This document shows positions 7,107 through 15,601 of a stretch of 64,000 nt of DNA, one piece after another (position 1 is the stretch's first letter; the number at the start of each line of letters is the position of its first letter). The DNA comes from Dehalococcoidia bacterium (GTDB taxonomy: Bacteria > Chloroflexota > Dehalococcoidia > Tepidiformales > Tepidiformaceae), in contig JAJDUR010000106.1 in the NCBI GenBank assembly GCA_022826585.1, positions 1-64,000 on the forward strand, given 5' to 3'. A program made the position numbers and the translations under genes. A model generated the notes under the pieces. It worked only from the letters and a program-made list of their open reading frames with translations, was not told where the DNA came from and did not search any database.

Positions 7107-8049
7107 GTGGACGGCTTCATCGACGTACACCATCACGTGCCCTCGGCCGAGATCGCCGAGGCGGCCACGCAGGTCGGCATCCCCATGGCCGGCGCCTGGA
7201 CCCCCGAGACCGCGATGGCCGCCATGGACTCGAGCGGCATCGCCGCCGCCGTGCTCACCCCCACCATCTTCGTCGCCGACGTGGGCGACCCCGCCGCCGC
7301 CGTCCCCCTCCACCGCGCCACCAACGACTACCTCGCCGGCGTGGCGAAGCGCTGGCCACACCGCTTCGGCGCTTTCGCCACCCTCCCCCTCGTCGACCCC
7401 GACGCCGCAGCCGCCGAGCTCGGCCGCGCCTTCGATGAGCTGGGCATGGACGGAGTCCTGCTCCCGAGCGGCGTCGGCCCCGACCTCATCGGCGCCGAGC
7501 GCTTCGACTCCGTCCTCGCCGCGATGAACGACCGCAGCGCGGTCATCCACCTCCACCCCACGAAGTCGCACCTGGGCATCCCCAACCTTTCGCCCGCCGT
7601 CGTCGACTTTTCCCGTCGAGACGACGCGCGCCATCGGCAGCCTGCTCGCCTCGGGCGCCCTCGAGCGCTATGGGAACCTGACCTGGATCATCGCCCACGG
7701 CGGCGGCTGCTTCCCCTACATCGCCGGACGCGTGGCCCGCTCCGACGGCGCCGAGCCCTTCACGACCACCGCCCCACGGGGCACGCTCGCCTACCTCCGC
7801 CGCATGTACTTCGACGTCGCCGTGACCTGCCACCCCAACGCCTTCCCCAGCCTGCGCACGGTCACCGACACCGACCACATCGTTTTCGGCACCGACTACC
7901 CCGCCTTCTCGCAGCAGGACGTCGACGAAGCCATCGCCTTCCTCGTGAACGAGGCCGGCTTCACCGCCGACGAGCTCGGCGCCATCGCCTCAACGAACAT
8001 CAAGCCACTCTTCCCTCGTCTCGCCGCCGACATGGAGGTTGGCGTCTAG
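7107..8049 (+). pseudogene. Amidohydrolase family 2 (ACMSD-like), split by a +1 frameshift
   Basis: GTG at 7107 follows GGGAGGG. The first frame gives MDGFIDVHHH, the metal-binding start of the amidohydrolase-2/ACMSD group, then VLTPTIFVADVGDP and GMDGVLLPSGVG. After VVDF at about 7610 the frame is lost. In the next frame the protein resumes (TRAIGSLLASGALERYGN, IIAHGGGCFPY with a metal-type His, and HIVFGTDYPAF with the family's Asp) and ends at 8049. The T run at 7608-7611 has one base too many: with TTT the sequence reads VDFPVETTRA without interruption. The repaired protein is about 313 residues, normal for the family, which decarboxylates or hydrolyses ring-derived acids. Either a sequencing error or a recent mutation. 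Confidence 0.85.
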
Positions 8050-8051
8050 CC

Positions 8052-8945
8052 CTACTCCTCTGCCTCCACCCCCTCCGGTATCGAGACCACGTCCCCGATC
8101 CCGAACCCCTGGCGCTCGAACCACCCGGCGTTGACCTCAAGCGTGTGCCGGTACGGCTGTGCCGGGCGGAGAACCTCGGGGCTGTGGGGCACTCCATGCA
8201 CGATCTCGAGGACGGTGCCGTCGGCCGCCAGGTAGGCGATGTCCAGCGGGATGAGCGTGTTCAGCATCCAGAAGCCTCCCGTCCGGTCGGCCTCGAACAG
8301 GAAGAGCATCCCCGCGAACTCATCCAGCGACTCCCGGAACATCAGGCCCCGGTGCTGCTGGTCGGGCCGGCTCGCGACTTCGACCGTCAACGTCACCGTC
8401 CGCAGGCCATCCGCGCTCTGCACGGTCACTGAGGTGGTGGGCAGCGGGCACGGCGTGGGGTCGTCCGTGCTGCACAGCTGCGCTGTTGCGGTGGGGGTGG
8501 GGGGCGGCTCCGCCGTTGCCGTCGCTTCCGGCGTCGAGACCGGCTCCGCAGCCGGCTCTGTGGTTGGGGTCGGCTGCGCCGTGGCCGTCGGCTCTGCGGT
8601 AGGCGTTGGCTCTGCCGTGGGAGTCGGCCGTGGGGTAGGGGTGGGCTGTGCAGTGGGGGTCGACTGCGTGGTAGGCGTGGGCTGTGCGGTGGGAGTCGGC
8701 TGTCGGGTGGGGGTTGGCTGCGCCGTTGGAGTTGGCTGCGTCGTAGGAGTCGGCTGCGCCGTAGGCGTTGCCTGGGCGGTAGGCCTTGGCTGGGCCGTCG
8801 GAGTTGGCTGCGCGGTGGGGGCTGACTGCGGAGCAGGAGTCGGGTCGACCGGCGGCGTCGCCTGCCCGTCCTCCCCCCGGCACCCCACCAGAAGCACGAC
8901 CGCCGCCAGCCCGACCCTTGCCGGCAGGAGTGCCGCCAAACGCAA
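8052..8945 (-). CDS. Lipoprotein with Pro-Thr repeat linker and DUF192 domain
   Basis: This 297-residue protein has a signal peptide ending in lipobox LLVGC (lipidated Cys22). A stalk at about residues 30-155 is built mostly of PTPTAQ-like hexads. A C-terminal DUF192 domain spans about 172-290, with the family marks GLMFRESLDEFAGMLF and FWMLNTLIPLDIAYL. DUF192 is a small extracytoplasmic beta fold of unknown biochemical role. The stalk would hold it away from the membrane through the cell wall. It ends three bases from the convergent amidohydrolase and starts just after nudC's end. Stalk length is probably variable among strains because its DNA is repetitive. Confidence 0.85.
   Translation of the reverse strand: MRLAALLPARVGLAAVVLLVGCRGEDGQATPPVDPTPAPQSAPTAQPTPTAQPRPTAQATPTAQPTPTTQPTPTAQPTPTRQPTPTAQPTPTTQSTPTAQPTPTPRPTPTAEPTPTAEPTATAQPTPTTEPAAEPVSTPEATATAEPPPTPTATAQLCSTDDPTPCPLPTTSVTVQSADGLRTVTLTVEVASRPDQQHRGLMFRESLDEFAGMLFLFEADRTGGFWMLNTLIPLDIAYLAADGTVLEIVHGVPHSPEVLRPAQPYRHTLEVNAGWFERQGFGIGDVVSIPEGVEAEE
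8556..8819 (-). repeat. Degenerate 18-bp tandem repeat encoding PTPTAQ-type units
   Basis: About 88 codons (residues 43-130 of the DUF192 lipoprotein) consist of six-residue units PTPTAQ/PTPTTQ/PTPTAE. The DNA units are 18 bases, such as GTCGGCTGCGCCGTAGGC-like on the plus strand, with synonymous differences. There are no spacers, so this is not a CRISPR array. Such runs expand and contract by slippage. Confidence 0.85.
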
Positions 8946-8949
8946 CCCG

Positions 8950-9759
8950 CTACCCCCCGCCGTGGCGAGCGACCCAGGAGGTGATCAGCCGGTTGGCGAT
9001 GCTGATGGGCCCGGGGATGTTCGGAAGCTCGTCGACCGGGAACCAGTCCGCCGCCGCTATCTCCGCCTCCTCCAGCACGATGTCGCCGCTCTCGTACTCC
9101 GCGAAGAAGCCGAGCATGAGCGAGTTGGGGAAGGGCCACGGCTGGCTGCCCTGGTACTCCAGGTTCGTCACCCGGAGCCCTACCTCCTCCTCGACCTCCC
9201 GGATCAGCGCTCCCTCCACGGTCTCCCCGGGCTCGACGAACCCCGCCAGGGCGCTGTACAGCCCCTCGGGGAAGCGGTGGCTGCGCGCCAGCAGCACCTC
9301 GTCGCCCCGGTGCACGAGCGTGATGATCGCCGGCGAGAGCTGCGGAAATCGCAGCAACCCGCACTCCGGGCAACGCATGGCGCGCTCCCCCCTCACGAGC
9401 TCGTTCGGGGCGCCGCAGCTCCCGCAGAACCGGTTCACTCGCTCCCACTCGACGATCTGAACGGCCCGGCCCGCGGCCATCCATATCTCCTCGTCCGCCA
9501 TGCCGTACACCGAGAACAGGTCGCAGAAGCTCCACCCCTCGCCTGCCTCCGCACCGTCCTCCACCCCCGCGGTCCAGACCTGCTCGCCGTCCAGCGTCCC
9601 GATGAAGTGCTCCGCTCCCGTTCGCGGCAGCTCTTCCGCCTCTGCGGGCCCTGCCAGCGCCGCGTCCACCTCGCGGAACAGCACGCGGCCGCGCTGCACC
9701 AGCATCCACAGCCTCGGGGCGGCGTTGTCTTCGGGCGGGACCACTCCGGGAAGGAACAT
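8950..9759 (-). CDS. nudC: NAD(+)/NADH diphosphatase NudC
   Basis: A 269-residue Nudix hydrolase. A zinc ribbon has Cys 112, 115, 130 and 133. The Nudix box spans 173-195 and matches the consensus exactly (G173, E179, R187, E188, E191, E192, G194). SQPWPFPNS at 205-213 is the signature that separates NADH pyrophosphatases from other Nudix enzymes. It cleaves NADH to NMNH and AMP and can remove NAD caps from RNA 5' ends. All three hallmark elements are intact. It is followed four bases on by the DUF192 lipoprotein, perhaps as an operon of convenience. Confidence 0.95.
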   Translation of the reverse strand: MFLPGVVPPEDNAAPRLWMLVQRGRVLFREVDAALAGPAEAEELPRTGAEHFIGTLDGEQVWTAGVEDGAEAGEGWSFCDLFSVYGMADEEIWMAAGRAVQIVEWERVNRFCGSCGAPNELVRGERAMRCPECGLLRFPQLSPAIITLVHRGDEVLLARSHRFPEGLYSALAGFVEPGETVEGALIREVEEEVGLRVTNLEYQGSQPWPFPNSLMLGFFAEYESGDIVLEEAEIAAADWFPVDELPNIPGPISIANRLITSWVARHGGG

Positions 9760-9808
9760 GGCGGATCAGCCTACAGGCTCGACGGGGGCACGCGAACCAT
9801 CCCGCCGG

Positions 9809-10771
9809 TTACGCCAGCACTTCGGCGAAGGCCCGCATCTCCCGCTCGATGTCCGGGCCCATCGGCTGCCACATCAGCTCCGTCGCGCCACCCGCTTCCA
9901 GCCGCGCCAGCCTTCCCCGGATGTCGTCGACCGTGCCCGTGAGCTGCGCCGGCGGAAGCTGCTCGCGGTCCATCGCCGTGCGGTCGTGTTCATTCAGCTC
10001 AACGAGGTGGCCGCGGTGGATCTCGAGGTGCCGCTCGCTTTCGGGCACGCCGGCGATCGACGCCATCCACTCCTCGCCGCCCGGGAGCGAGTCGAGTGGC
10101 TCACCCCGCGCCGCGAGCCCGTGGTAGCGCACCGCCAGCGAGGGCGCCGTCGCCTCGAACGCGCGCTCCGATGTCGGCGGTTCGCCCGGCTCGAGCACCG
10201 TGCCCGTGCTTAGCACGGCGCACCAGTCGAACCCCGGCACGGGCCGGAAGCTCACGGTCACGCCGCTCCCGATCTCCCGCGCGAACGCTTGCCCGCGTGG
10301 TCCCTGCGCGTTCACGAGGACGGGCACGTCGATCGGCCTCGGGGGCGCGAAGCCCTCCGAGTGCAGCATCTGTGTCGTGGCCCCGTCCACCTCCACCACC
10401 TCGCCCCGGATGAGCGCCATCACCTGCCGCACGCCCTGCTCGAACTCGCGGCGCGAGAGCATCGGTTGGCCCATCGCCAGCCGCCCCGTGAACCCCGCGC
10501 CGAAGGCGACCGCCAGCCGTCCCGGGGCCAGCTCGTCCACCGTCGCGATGGCGGCGGCCTGCGTCATCGGATGGCGCAGGTGCGGCACCAGCACCCCCGG
10601 CCCGATGCCGATCCGCTCCGTCCGCTCCGCGATGCGCGCGAGCGTCACCCAGACGTCGTGGTAGAGGGCGGGCGAGTCGTAGATCCAGACGCGCTCGTAC
10701 CCCAGCTCCTCCGCCAGCACCGCCTGCTCGACGGCCGCGCTGTTCGCCGGAAACGCACACGAGATATCCAT
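9809..10771 (-). CDS. LLM-class F420-dependent oxidoreductase
   Basis: A 320-residue luciferase-like protein, the second LLM enzyme in the window and only distantly similar to the one at 6095-7003. MDISCAFPANSAAVEQAVLA starts strand 1. IGIGPGVLVPHLRHPMTQAA at about 54-73 is the conserved cis-bond segment. LAVAFGAGFTGRLAMG and DVPVLVNAQGPRG are further barrel strands. The family transfers hydride with F420 or FMN; substrate unknown. It stands alone between nudC and the ABC exporter, about 35 bases from the latter's end. Confidence 0.85.
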   Translation of the reverse strand: MDISCAFPANSAAVEQAVLAEELGYERVWIYDSPALYHDVWVTLARIAERTERIGIGPGVLVPHLRHPMTQAAAIATVDELAPGRLAVAFGAGFTGRLAMGQPMLSRREFEQGVRQVMALIRGEVVEVDGATTQMLHSEGFAPPRPIDVPVLVNAQGPRGQAFAREIGSGVTVSFRPVPGFDWCAVLSTGTVLEPGEPPTSERAFEATAPSLAVRYHGLAARGEPLDSLPGGEEWMASIAGVPESERHLEIHRGHLVELNEHDRTAMDREQLPPAQLTGTVDDIRGRLARLEAGGATELMWQPMGPDIEREMRAFAEVLA

Positions 10772-10806
10772 CGCTTGGCTCCTTCGAGGCGGATGCTAGC
10801 AGGGGC

Positions 10807-11583
10807 CTAGCCGCGCGGCTCCCAGGAGGACAAGCGCATGGTGAACAGCAGGCCCACGACGCCCCATGCCGCGAGCACGCCCAGGTGCACCGGCTCGAAG
10901 CCCGCGCCCGTCGTGAACGGGTTGAAGCCTGTCTGCAGCGCCTCCGAGAGGTGCCGCACGGGAAACACCGAGCTGACGTGCTCGACCCATGCGGGCGTGC
11001 CCGCATCCGGCGGAATGAACACGTCCGAGATGAAGAGCAGGGGCAGGATCGACCCGTTCACGACGGCCGGCGCCGCGTCAGAGTTCGGCACGACCGAAGC
11101 GATCGCGAACCCCAGCGCGCAAAACGAGAACGCCCCCACGGCCAGCGTCACCAGCACGGCGGGCATCGTCTGCCCCGGCACGTCGACGTCGTAGAACAGC
11201 CACCCGAACAGCACCACCAGCGCCAGCAGGGCCAGCATCAGGATGACCGCGTGGCCGATGCGGCCGAGCAGGAACGCCCATCCGGGCAGTGGCGACCCGC
11301 GGATACGCTTCAGCACGCCCCCGTCGCGGTCGAAGACCCAGCTCATCGCGATCGATGTGTAGCACGAGTTCACGACCGTGAGCGCCGCGATCGCGGGGAT
11401 GTAGAACGTCGCGCCGCTGATGACACGGCCGCCGACATCGAGGTCGTTCCCGCCGAAGATGACGTTGAGGATGACGAGGAAGATGAGCGGGAACGCGATC
11501 GTGAAGAACGCCGCCGCCGGGTTCCGCCGGAACGCCCGTTCCTGGTACTTAAGCTGCGCGAGCACGAGTCTCACTGGCTTCAT
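10807..11583 (-). CDS. ABC-2 type transporter permease
   Basis: A 258-residue membrane protein with about six hydrophobic segments, beginning with a short amphipathic region (KPVRLVLAQLKYQERAFRRN) and AAFFTIAFPLIFLVILNVIF. The ABC-2 signature lies in the C-terminal half (SILPLLFISDVFIPP and FPVRHLSEALQTGFNP). It partners the ATPase encoded immediately upstream, overlapping by four bases (ATGA). Such two-gene exporters move drugs, lipids or polysaccharide precursors; substrate not predictable. Confidence 0.88.
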   Translation of the reverse strand: MKPVRLVLAQLKYQERAFRRNPAAAFFTIAFPLIFLVILNVIFGGNDLDVGGRVISGATFYIPAIAALTVVNSCYTSIAMSWVFDRDGGVLKRIRGSPLPGWAFLLGRIGHAVILMLALLALVVLFGWLFYDVDVPGQTMPAVLVTLAVGAFSFCALGFAIASVVPNSDAAPAVVNGSILPLLFISDVFIPPDAGTPAWVEHVSSVFPVRHLSEALQTGFNPFTTGAGFEPVHLGVLAAWGVVGLLFTMRLSSWEPRG

Positions 11584-12491
11584 GGCTCCACCTCGCCGTC
11601 GTCCTCGTCCGTGAGCCGCAGGAACACGTCCTCGAGCGAGAGGCGGCTCACCGTCAGGTCCTCCAGCTCGATGCCTTCCGACAGGGCCCAGGCCGTGAGG
11701 GCGTGCAGGTCACGCGTCGGGTCGGCCGTGCGCGCTTCGAGCAGCCCTTCCTCCGTCTGCCGCAGGTCGAGACCGTCCGGCGGCGATGCGCCCTCCGGCG
11801 CGCGGAAGCGGATGACCGCGTCCGCGTCGGCCGCCACCAGTCCCGCGGGCGTGTCCTCCGCCACGATCTCGCCCCGCACCATGATCGCCACGCGGTCAGC
11901 GAGCGCCTGCGCCTCGTCCAGGTAATGCGTCGTGAGCAGCACCGTCTTCCCGAGCGTGCGCAGGTTGCGGATCATCGACCAGGCGCCTCGGCGGGCGCTC
12001 GGGTCGAACCCCGTCGTGGGCTCGTCCAGGAAGAGCAGCTCCGGGTCGCCCGCCAGCCCCACGGCCACGTCCAGCCGCCGCTGCTGCCCGCCCGAGAGCC
12101 TTCGCACGCGCTGGTCGCGCTGCTCCTCCAGCCCCACCACCTCCAGGATGTCGCCCAGCGGCAGCGGTCGCGGGTAGAAGCCGCGGAACATGTCGACCGT
12201 CTCGGAAACGGTCAGGTAGGGCTCCAGCCCGGTCTGCTGGAGCACGATGCCGGTGCGCTCCTTGAGCGCCACCTCGTTCCGCCCGGGGTCGAACCCCAGC
12301 ACACTCACTTCGCCTGCCGAGCGTGTCCGGTGCCCCTCCAGTATCTCGACCGTCGTCGTCTTCCCCGCCCCGTTCGGCCCCAGCAGCGCGAACACCTCGC
12401 CCCGCTCGATACGCAGGTCGATGCCGCGCACCGCCTCGACCTCGCCGTAGCGCTTGCGCAGCCCCCGCACCTCGATGACCGCTTCGCCCAT
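11580..12491 (-). CDS. ABC transporter ATP-binding protein (ABC-2 exporter, DrrA-type)
   Basis: A 303-residue ATPase. Walker A is GPNGAGKTT (about 38-46), the signature is LSGGQQRRLDVAVGLAGDPE, Walker B is LLFLDEPTTGFDP, and the switch His is in LTTHYLDEA. The C-terminal 80 residues form the extension common in DrrA/NodI-type exporters. It powers the permease encoded next, with which it overlaps by four bases. The typical context is natural-product or antibiotic efflux; no resistance or biosynthesis gene is adjacent to say more. Confidence 0.93.
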   Translation of the reverse strand: MGEAVIEVRGLRKRYGEVEAVRGIDLRIERGEVFALLGPNGAGKTTTVEILEGHRTRSAGEVSVLGFDPGRNEVALKERTGIVLQQTGLEPYLTVSETVDMFRGFYPRPLPLGDILEVVGLEEQRDQRVRRLSGGQQRRLDVAVGLAGDPELLFLDEPTTGFDPSARRGAWSMIRNLRTLGKTVLLTTHYLDEAQALADRVAIMVRGEIVAEDTPAGLVAADADAVIRFRAPEGASPPDGLDLRQTEEGLLEARTADPTRDLHALTAWALSEGIELEDLTVSRLSLEDVFLRLTDEDDGEVEP

Positions 12492-12555
12492 CCCGCGATC
12501 CTAGGGGAGCGCCCGCCAACGGGCTGATGGGGAGTAGGGAGGCGGCCGCGACGGG

Positions 12556-13137
12556 CTACCGGGGGCCCGACTCGACCTCCCTGATGGTGAGGGTGTAGCT
12601 CACGTTGTCCTCTTTAGCGCCGTCGATCAGGATGTAGTGCTCGCTGGGGCCCATCGAGGTCCACTCGAACGAGAGGGAGGTAGACTCCAGAAATTCGAAC
12701 TCGCCTGCGACCCAGGTCTCGATCGGCTCTCCCCGGTCGTCCAGAAGTTGCACTCGGAAGACCTGCCGATCGTGGTGTTCGATGTCGAACCGGTAGGACC
12801 GTTCGGGGGTGGCGTCGAAGCGCCACAAGTGGGAGTCGCCGGGACCTGAGAGGGTGCCCTCGAATCGTCCTAGGACCCCAACCTCTCGGAGGGACTCCCC
12901 TCCCGTCCTTTCCGGCCTCGAGGCCGTCTCCTCCTCTGCTGCAAGCGGCTCAAGGCTGAAGGTGTAGGGTCCCGGGGATCCTCCGAAGTTCTGGATGGCG
13001 ACGTAGTAGGTCTTCGTTTCCGGGGCGGTCCACACCTGCGGGAGCCTGGCGGCGACCGCGGGATTGATTCGTGCGAGCGCCTTCCCGAAGTACTCGTACT
13101 GGCCATAGAACGACCGCCTGTAGGCGTTGTTGGTCAC
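12556..13137 (-). CDS. Hypothetical protein with PPC-like beta domains, probably N-terminally truncated
   Basis: A 193-residue reading frame from a GTG at 13137. Residues 34-62 (WTAPETKTYYVAIQNF...GPYTFSLEPL) resemble a bacterial pre-peptidase C-terminal (PPC) domain, and 88-190 look like a second beta domain of that kind. There is no signal peptide, although PPC domains are normally secreted. Just upstream, another frame (about 13150-13235) encodes RRFYGTYFPELRSVWDTCALTL, which could join LAIYNRVTNNAY of this frame if one base is removed near 13155. Only about 100 bases remain before the end of the SulP gene. This looks like the frameshifted or truncated remnant of a longer secreted protein. 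Confidence 0.5.
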   Translation of the reverse strand: MTNNAYRRSFYGQYEYFGKALARINPAVAARLPQVWTAPETKTYYVAIQNFGGSPGPYTFSLEPLAAEEETASRPERTGGESLREVGVLGRFEGTLSGPGDSHLWRFDATPERSYRFDIEHHDRQVFRVQLLDDRGEPIETWVAGEFEFLESTSLSFEWTSMGPSEHYILIDGAKEDNVSYTLTIREVESGPR

Positions 13138-13247
13138 GCGGTTGTAGATCGCCAGACAGGGTCAACGCGCAGGTGTCCCAAACGGACCGGAGTTCGGGAA
13201 AGTACGTCCCGTAGAAGCGCCTGCCACCGGCTCGAGCGGCCGGGCCG

Positions 13248-14942
13248 CTACGCGCCGGCCGGAGCCGGACTTCGCGACTCGCGGGCGGCCAGCAGCCGCG
13301 CCGATATCGCCCGGGCCTCGTCGATGCCGGCAGCGAAACGGTCCTCGGGGACGCGCTCCAGTGCATTGAGCCCCTCCACCGCCTCCAGCGCCGCCCCCTT
13401 CAGGCCCATGACGATGACCTCCGTATCCTGCTCCGCCGCGTTGTCCACGAGCTGCTCCACCACGAGGGCCGCGCTGTCATCGACATAAACCGTCTCGGAA
13501 AAGTCGAGGATGACGACCTCGTGTTCGCGGATGTCCATGCTGATCGTGCTGATCAGCTTGTTCGAGGATGCCACCGTGAAGCTGCCCCGCAGCGCCACCA
13601 GCCCCACGCGCGCCGAGAAGGCGTCGACGTCCTGGGCGCTCTCATCGCCCGAGAAGAAGCTCCGGTCGAGCAGCGGCACCGAAACCACGCTGTCGAGCTG
13701 CAGCCGCTCGAACTGGCGCGCGCTCGCCATGCCCGCCGCGATCAGGCCGATGGCGACGGCCGAGACCAGGTCCAGGAATACGGTCATGCCGAGGGTGATC
13801 AGCATCACCAGCAGGTGTTCGCGCTGCACGCGTAGCAGCCGCGTGAGGAAGCGCCAGTCGATGATGTCCCAGCCGACCTTCATCAGGATGCCGGCGAGCA
13901 CGGCCTGGGGAATCTCCTCCGCGAGCGGTCCAAGCCCCAGGACCAGTGCTAAGAGAATCACCGCCCGCAGGACTCCGGACATCGGCGTCCGGCCGCCCGC
14001 GCGAAGGTTCACGACCGTCCCGGGCGTCGCGCCCGCCCCCGGCAGCCCCCCGGAGAGACCCGCCGCCACGTTGCCGATCCCCTGCCCCACCAGTTCCTTG
14101 TTCGGGTTGTGCTGCGTCCGCGTCATCGAATCGGCGATCAGCGAGGTCAGCAGGCTGTCGATGGAGCCCAGCAGCGCCAGCGTGATGGCCGCCTGCGCCG
14201 CCGTGGCGAGGAAGCCCGGATCGAACGTTGGCAGCCCGAAGTCGGGCAGCCCTCTGGGCACCGGGCCGATGTCGCCGATGACGGGCGTGTTCGTCAGCCA
14301 GAGCACCCCGACGGCGGTCCCCACGATGAGTGCCGCCAGCGTCGGCGGCAGGTACTTCCTCAGCTGCGAGGGCCAGAAAATGCCTGCCAGCAGGGTGATC
14401 ATGGCGATCCCGAGCGCCTCGAAGTTGACGTCCCCCAGTACATCCGGCCAGGAGCGGATCGCCTTCAGGGGTCCGCCCGTCGTCACCGCCCACCCGAGGG
14501 CCGGCAGGGTCTGGATCAGGATGATGATGACCCCGATGCCCGACATGAATCCCGAGGTCACCGAGTAGGGCGTGTACGAGACGAACCGGCCGATGCGCAG
14601 GACGCCCAGCAGGATCTGGAGCAGCCCCGCCATCATCGCGATCGTGAGGGCCTTCGTGAGGTCGCCGTCGGCGTGCACCGTGACGATGACCGCCATGGCC
14701 ACGGACATCGGCGCCGTTGGCCCCGAGATCTGCGAACGCGTCCCCCCGAAGACCGCCGCGAAGAACCCGACCGCGATCGCCCCGTACAGCCCCGCTGCCG
14801 CTCCCAGCCCGGATGCCACACCGAAGGCGAGCGCTATCGGCAATCCCACAACCGCCGATGTAATCCCGCCGAAGATGTCCCCGCGGAGCGTATCGAGGCT
14901 GTAGTGGATGCGAGGGACGCTTATGCCACTAGCAGAAGCCAT
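13248..14942 (-). CDS. SulP-family anion transporter with STAS domain
   Basis: About 564 residues from the ATG at 14942; a GTG at 14975 would add 11 and neither has a clear Shine-Dalgarno. The membrane domain has about 10-14 hydrophobic segments, with SulP landmarks SAVVGLPIALAFGVASGLGA, FGGTRSQISGPTAPM, and LVGQGIGNVAAGLSGGLPG. The last 120 residues form a STAS domain (LRGSFTVASSNKLIS; VVILDFSETVYVDDSAA). SulP proteins carry sulfate, bicarbonate or other anions, and STAS regulates them. The carbonic anhydrase gene 100 bases upstream in the same direction favours bicarbonate, as in marine and cyanobacterial BicA-like systems; this is inference. Confidence 0.92.
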   Translation of the reverse strand: MASASGISVPRIHYSLDTLRGDIFGGITSAVVGLPIALAFGVASGLGAAAGLYGAIAVGFFAAVFGGTRSQISGPTAPMSVAMAVIVTVHADGDLTKALTIAMMAGLLQILLGVLRIGRFVSYTPYSVTSGFMSGIGVIIILIQTLPALGWAVTTGGPLKAIRSWPDVLGDVNFEALGIAMITLLAGIFWPSQLRKYLPPTLAALIVGTAVGVLWLTNTPVIGDIGPVPRGLPDFGLPTFDPGFLATAAQAAITLALLGSIDSLLTSLIADSMTRTQHNPNKELVGQGIGNVAAGLSGGLPGAGATPGTVVNLRAGGRTPMSGVLRAVILLALVLGLGPLAEEIPQAVLAGILMKVGWDIIDWRFLTRLLRVQREHLLVMLITLGMTVFLDLVSAVAIGLIAAGMASARQFERLQLDSVVSVPLLDRSFFSGDESAQDVDAFSARVGLVALRGSFTVASSNKLISTISMDIREHEVVILDFSETVYVDDSAALVVEQLVDNAAEQDTEVIVMGLKGAALEAVEGLNALERVPEDRFAAGIDEARAISARLLAARESRSPAPAGA

Positions 14943-15074
14943 ATCAGCCGCGCGAAGGATACGGAATGGCGGCACGGTTGTGTGGCATGACCCTGCGACC
15001 GCAGGGTCGTGCGGGACGTGCCGGCTGCTGTCGGTTCGGCCCGTAGGCCGGGCTGCGGGCGGGCCGGGGAAAGG

Positions 15075-15566
15075 CTACGTGACCTCGCTCAGCTTCCCCG
15101 TGGCGCAGTCGTAGACGAAGCCGCGCACGTCGTCCGTGTTTGGAATGAAGGGGCTCGCCTTGATGCGCGCAATCGACTGCCGGACATCGCCGTCGAGGTC
15201 GGGGAAGGCCTCCATCGCGAACGACGGACGGATGCCGGTGTCGGCTTCGATGGCGTCTTTCACGTCGTCGTCGCGGAAGGTCAGCATACCGCAGCCGGTG
15301 TGGTGGATGAGCATGATCGACGTCGTGCCCAGCAGCCGCTGCGAGATCGTCAGCGACCGGATCGCGTCGTCCGTCACGACACCGCCCGCGTTCCGGATGA
15401 CGTGCGCGTCTCCGACGCCAATCCCCAACAGGGCGTGCGTGTCGAGGCGGGCGTCCATGCACGCGACCACGGCCAGCCTCAGTGCCGGCCGCCCGGGTGC
15501 GTCGCCCTGTTCGAAACTTGTGGCGTAGCCCGCGTTGTTCTCCAGAAGGTCGTCGATTGCGGCCAT
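15075..15566 (-). CDS. Beta-class carbonic anhydrase
   Basis: A 163-residue enzyme with the beta-CA zinc site: CMDAR at 36-40 (Cys36, Asp38, Arg40) and HHTGC at 88-92 (His89, Cys92). VRNAGG-type sequence (VIRNAGGVV) is at 57-64. It interconverts CO2 and bicarbonate in the cytoplasm. The short length is typical of the bacterial Rv1284-like clade. It lies between the NCS2-type permease and the SulP transporter, all leftward, suggesting a bicarbonate supply unit. Confidence 0.93.
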   Translation of the reverse strand: MAAIDDLLENNAGYATSFEQGDAPGRPALRLAVVACMDARLDTHALLGIGVGDAHVIRNAGGVVTDDAIRSLTISQRLLGTTSIMLIHHTGCGMLTFRDDDVKDAIEADTGIRPSFAMEAFPDLDGDVRQSIARIKASPFIPNTDDVRGFVYDCATGKLSEVT

Positions 15567-15601
15567 CGCAAGCCTCCCCGTTCTGTCGTGTGTCTCCGAG
15601 G

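Noticed and set aside
5981..7438. Long plus-strand open frame of 485 codons
   Set aside because: It is antisense to the LLM oxidoreductase and part of the CoA-transferase, both of which have clear family motifs; its translation is His/Arg/Pro-rich, as expected from GC-rich antisense.
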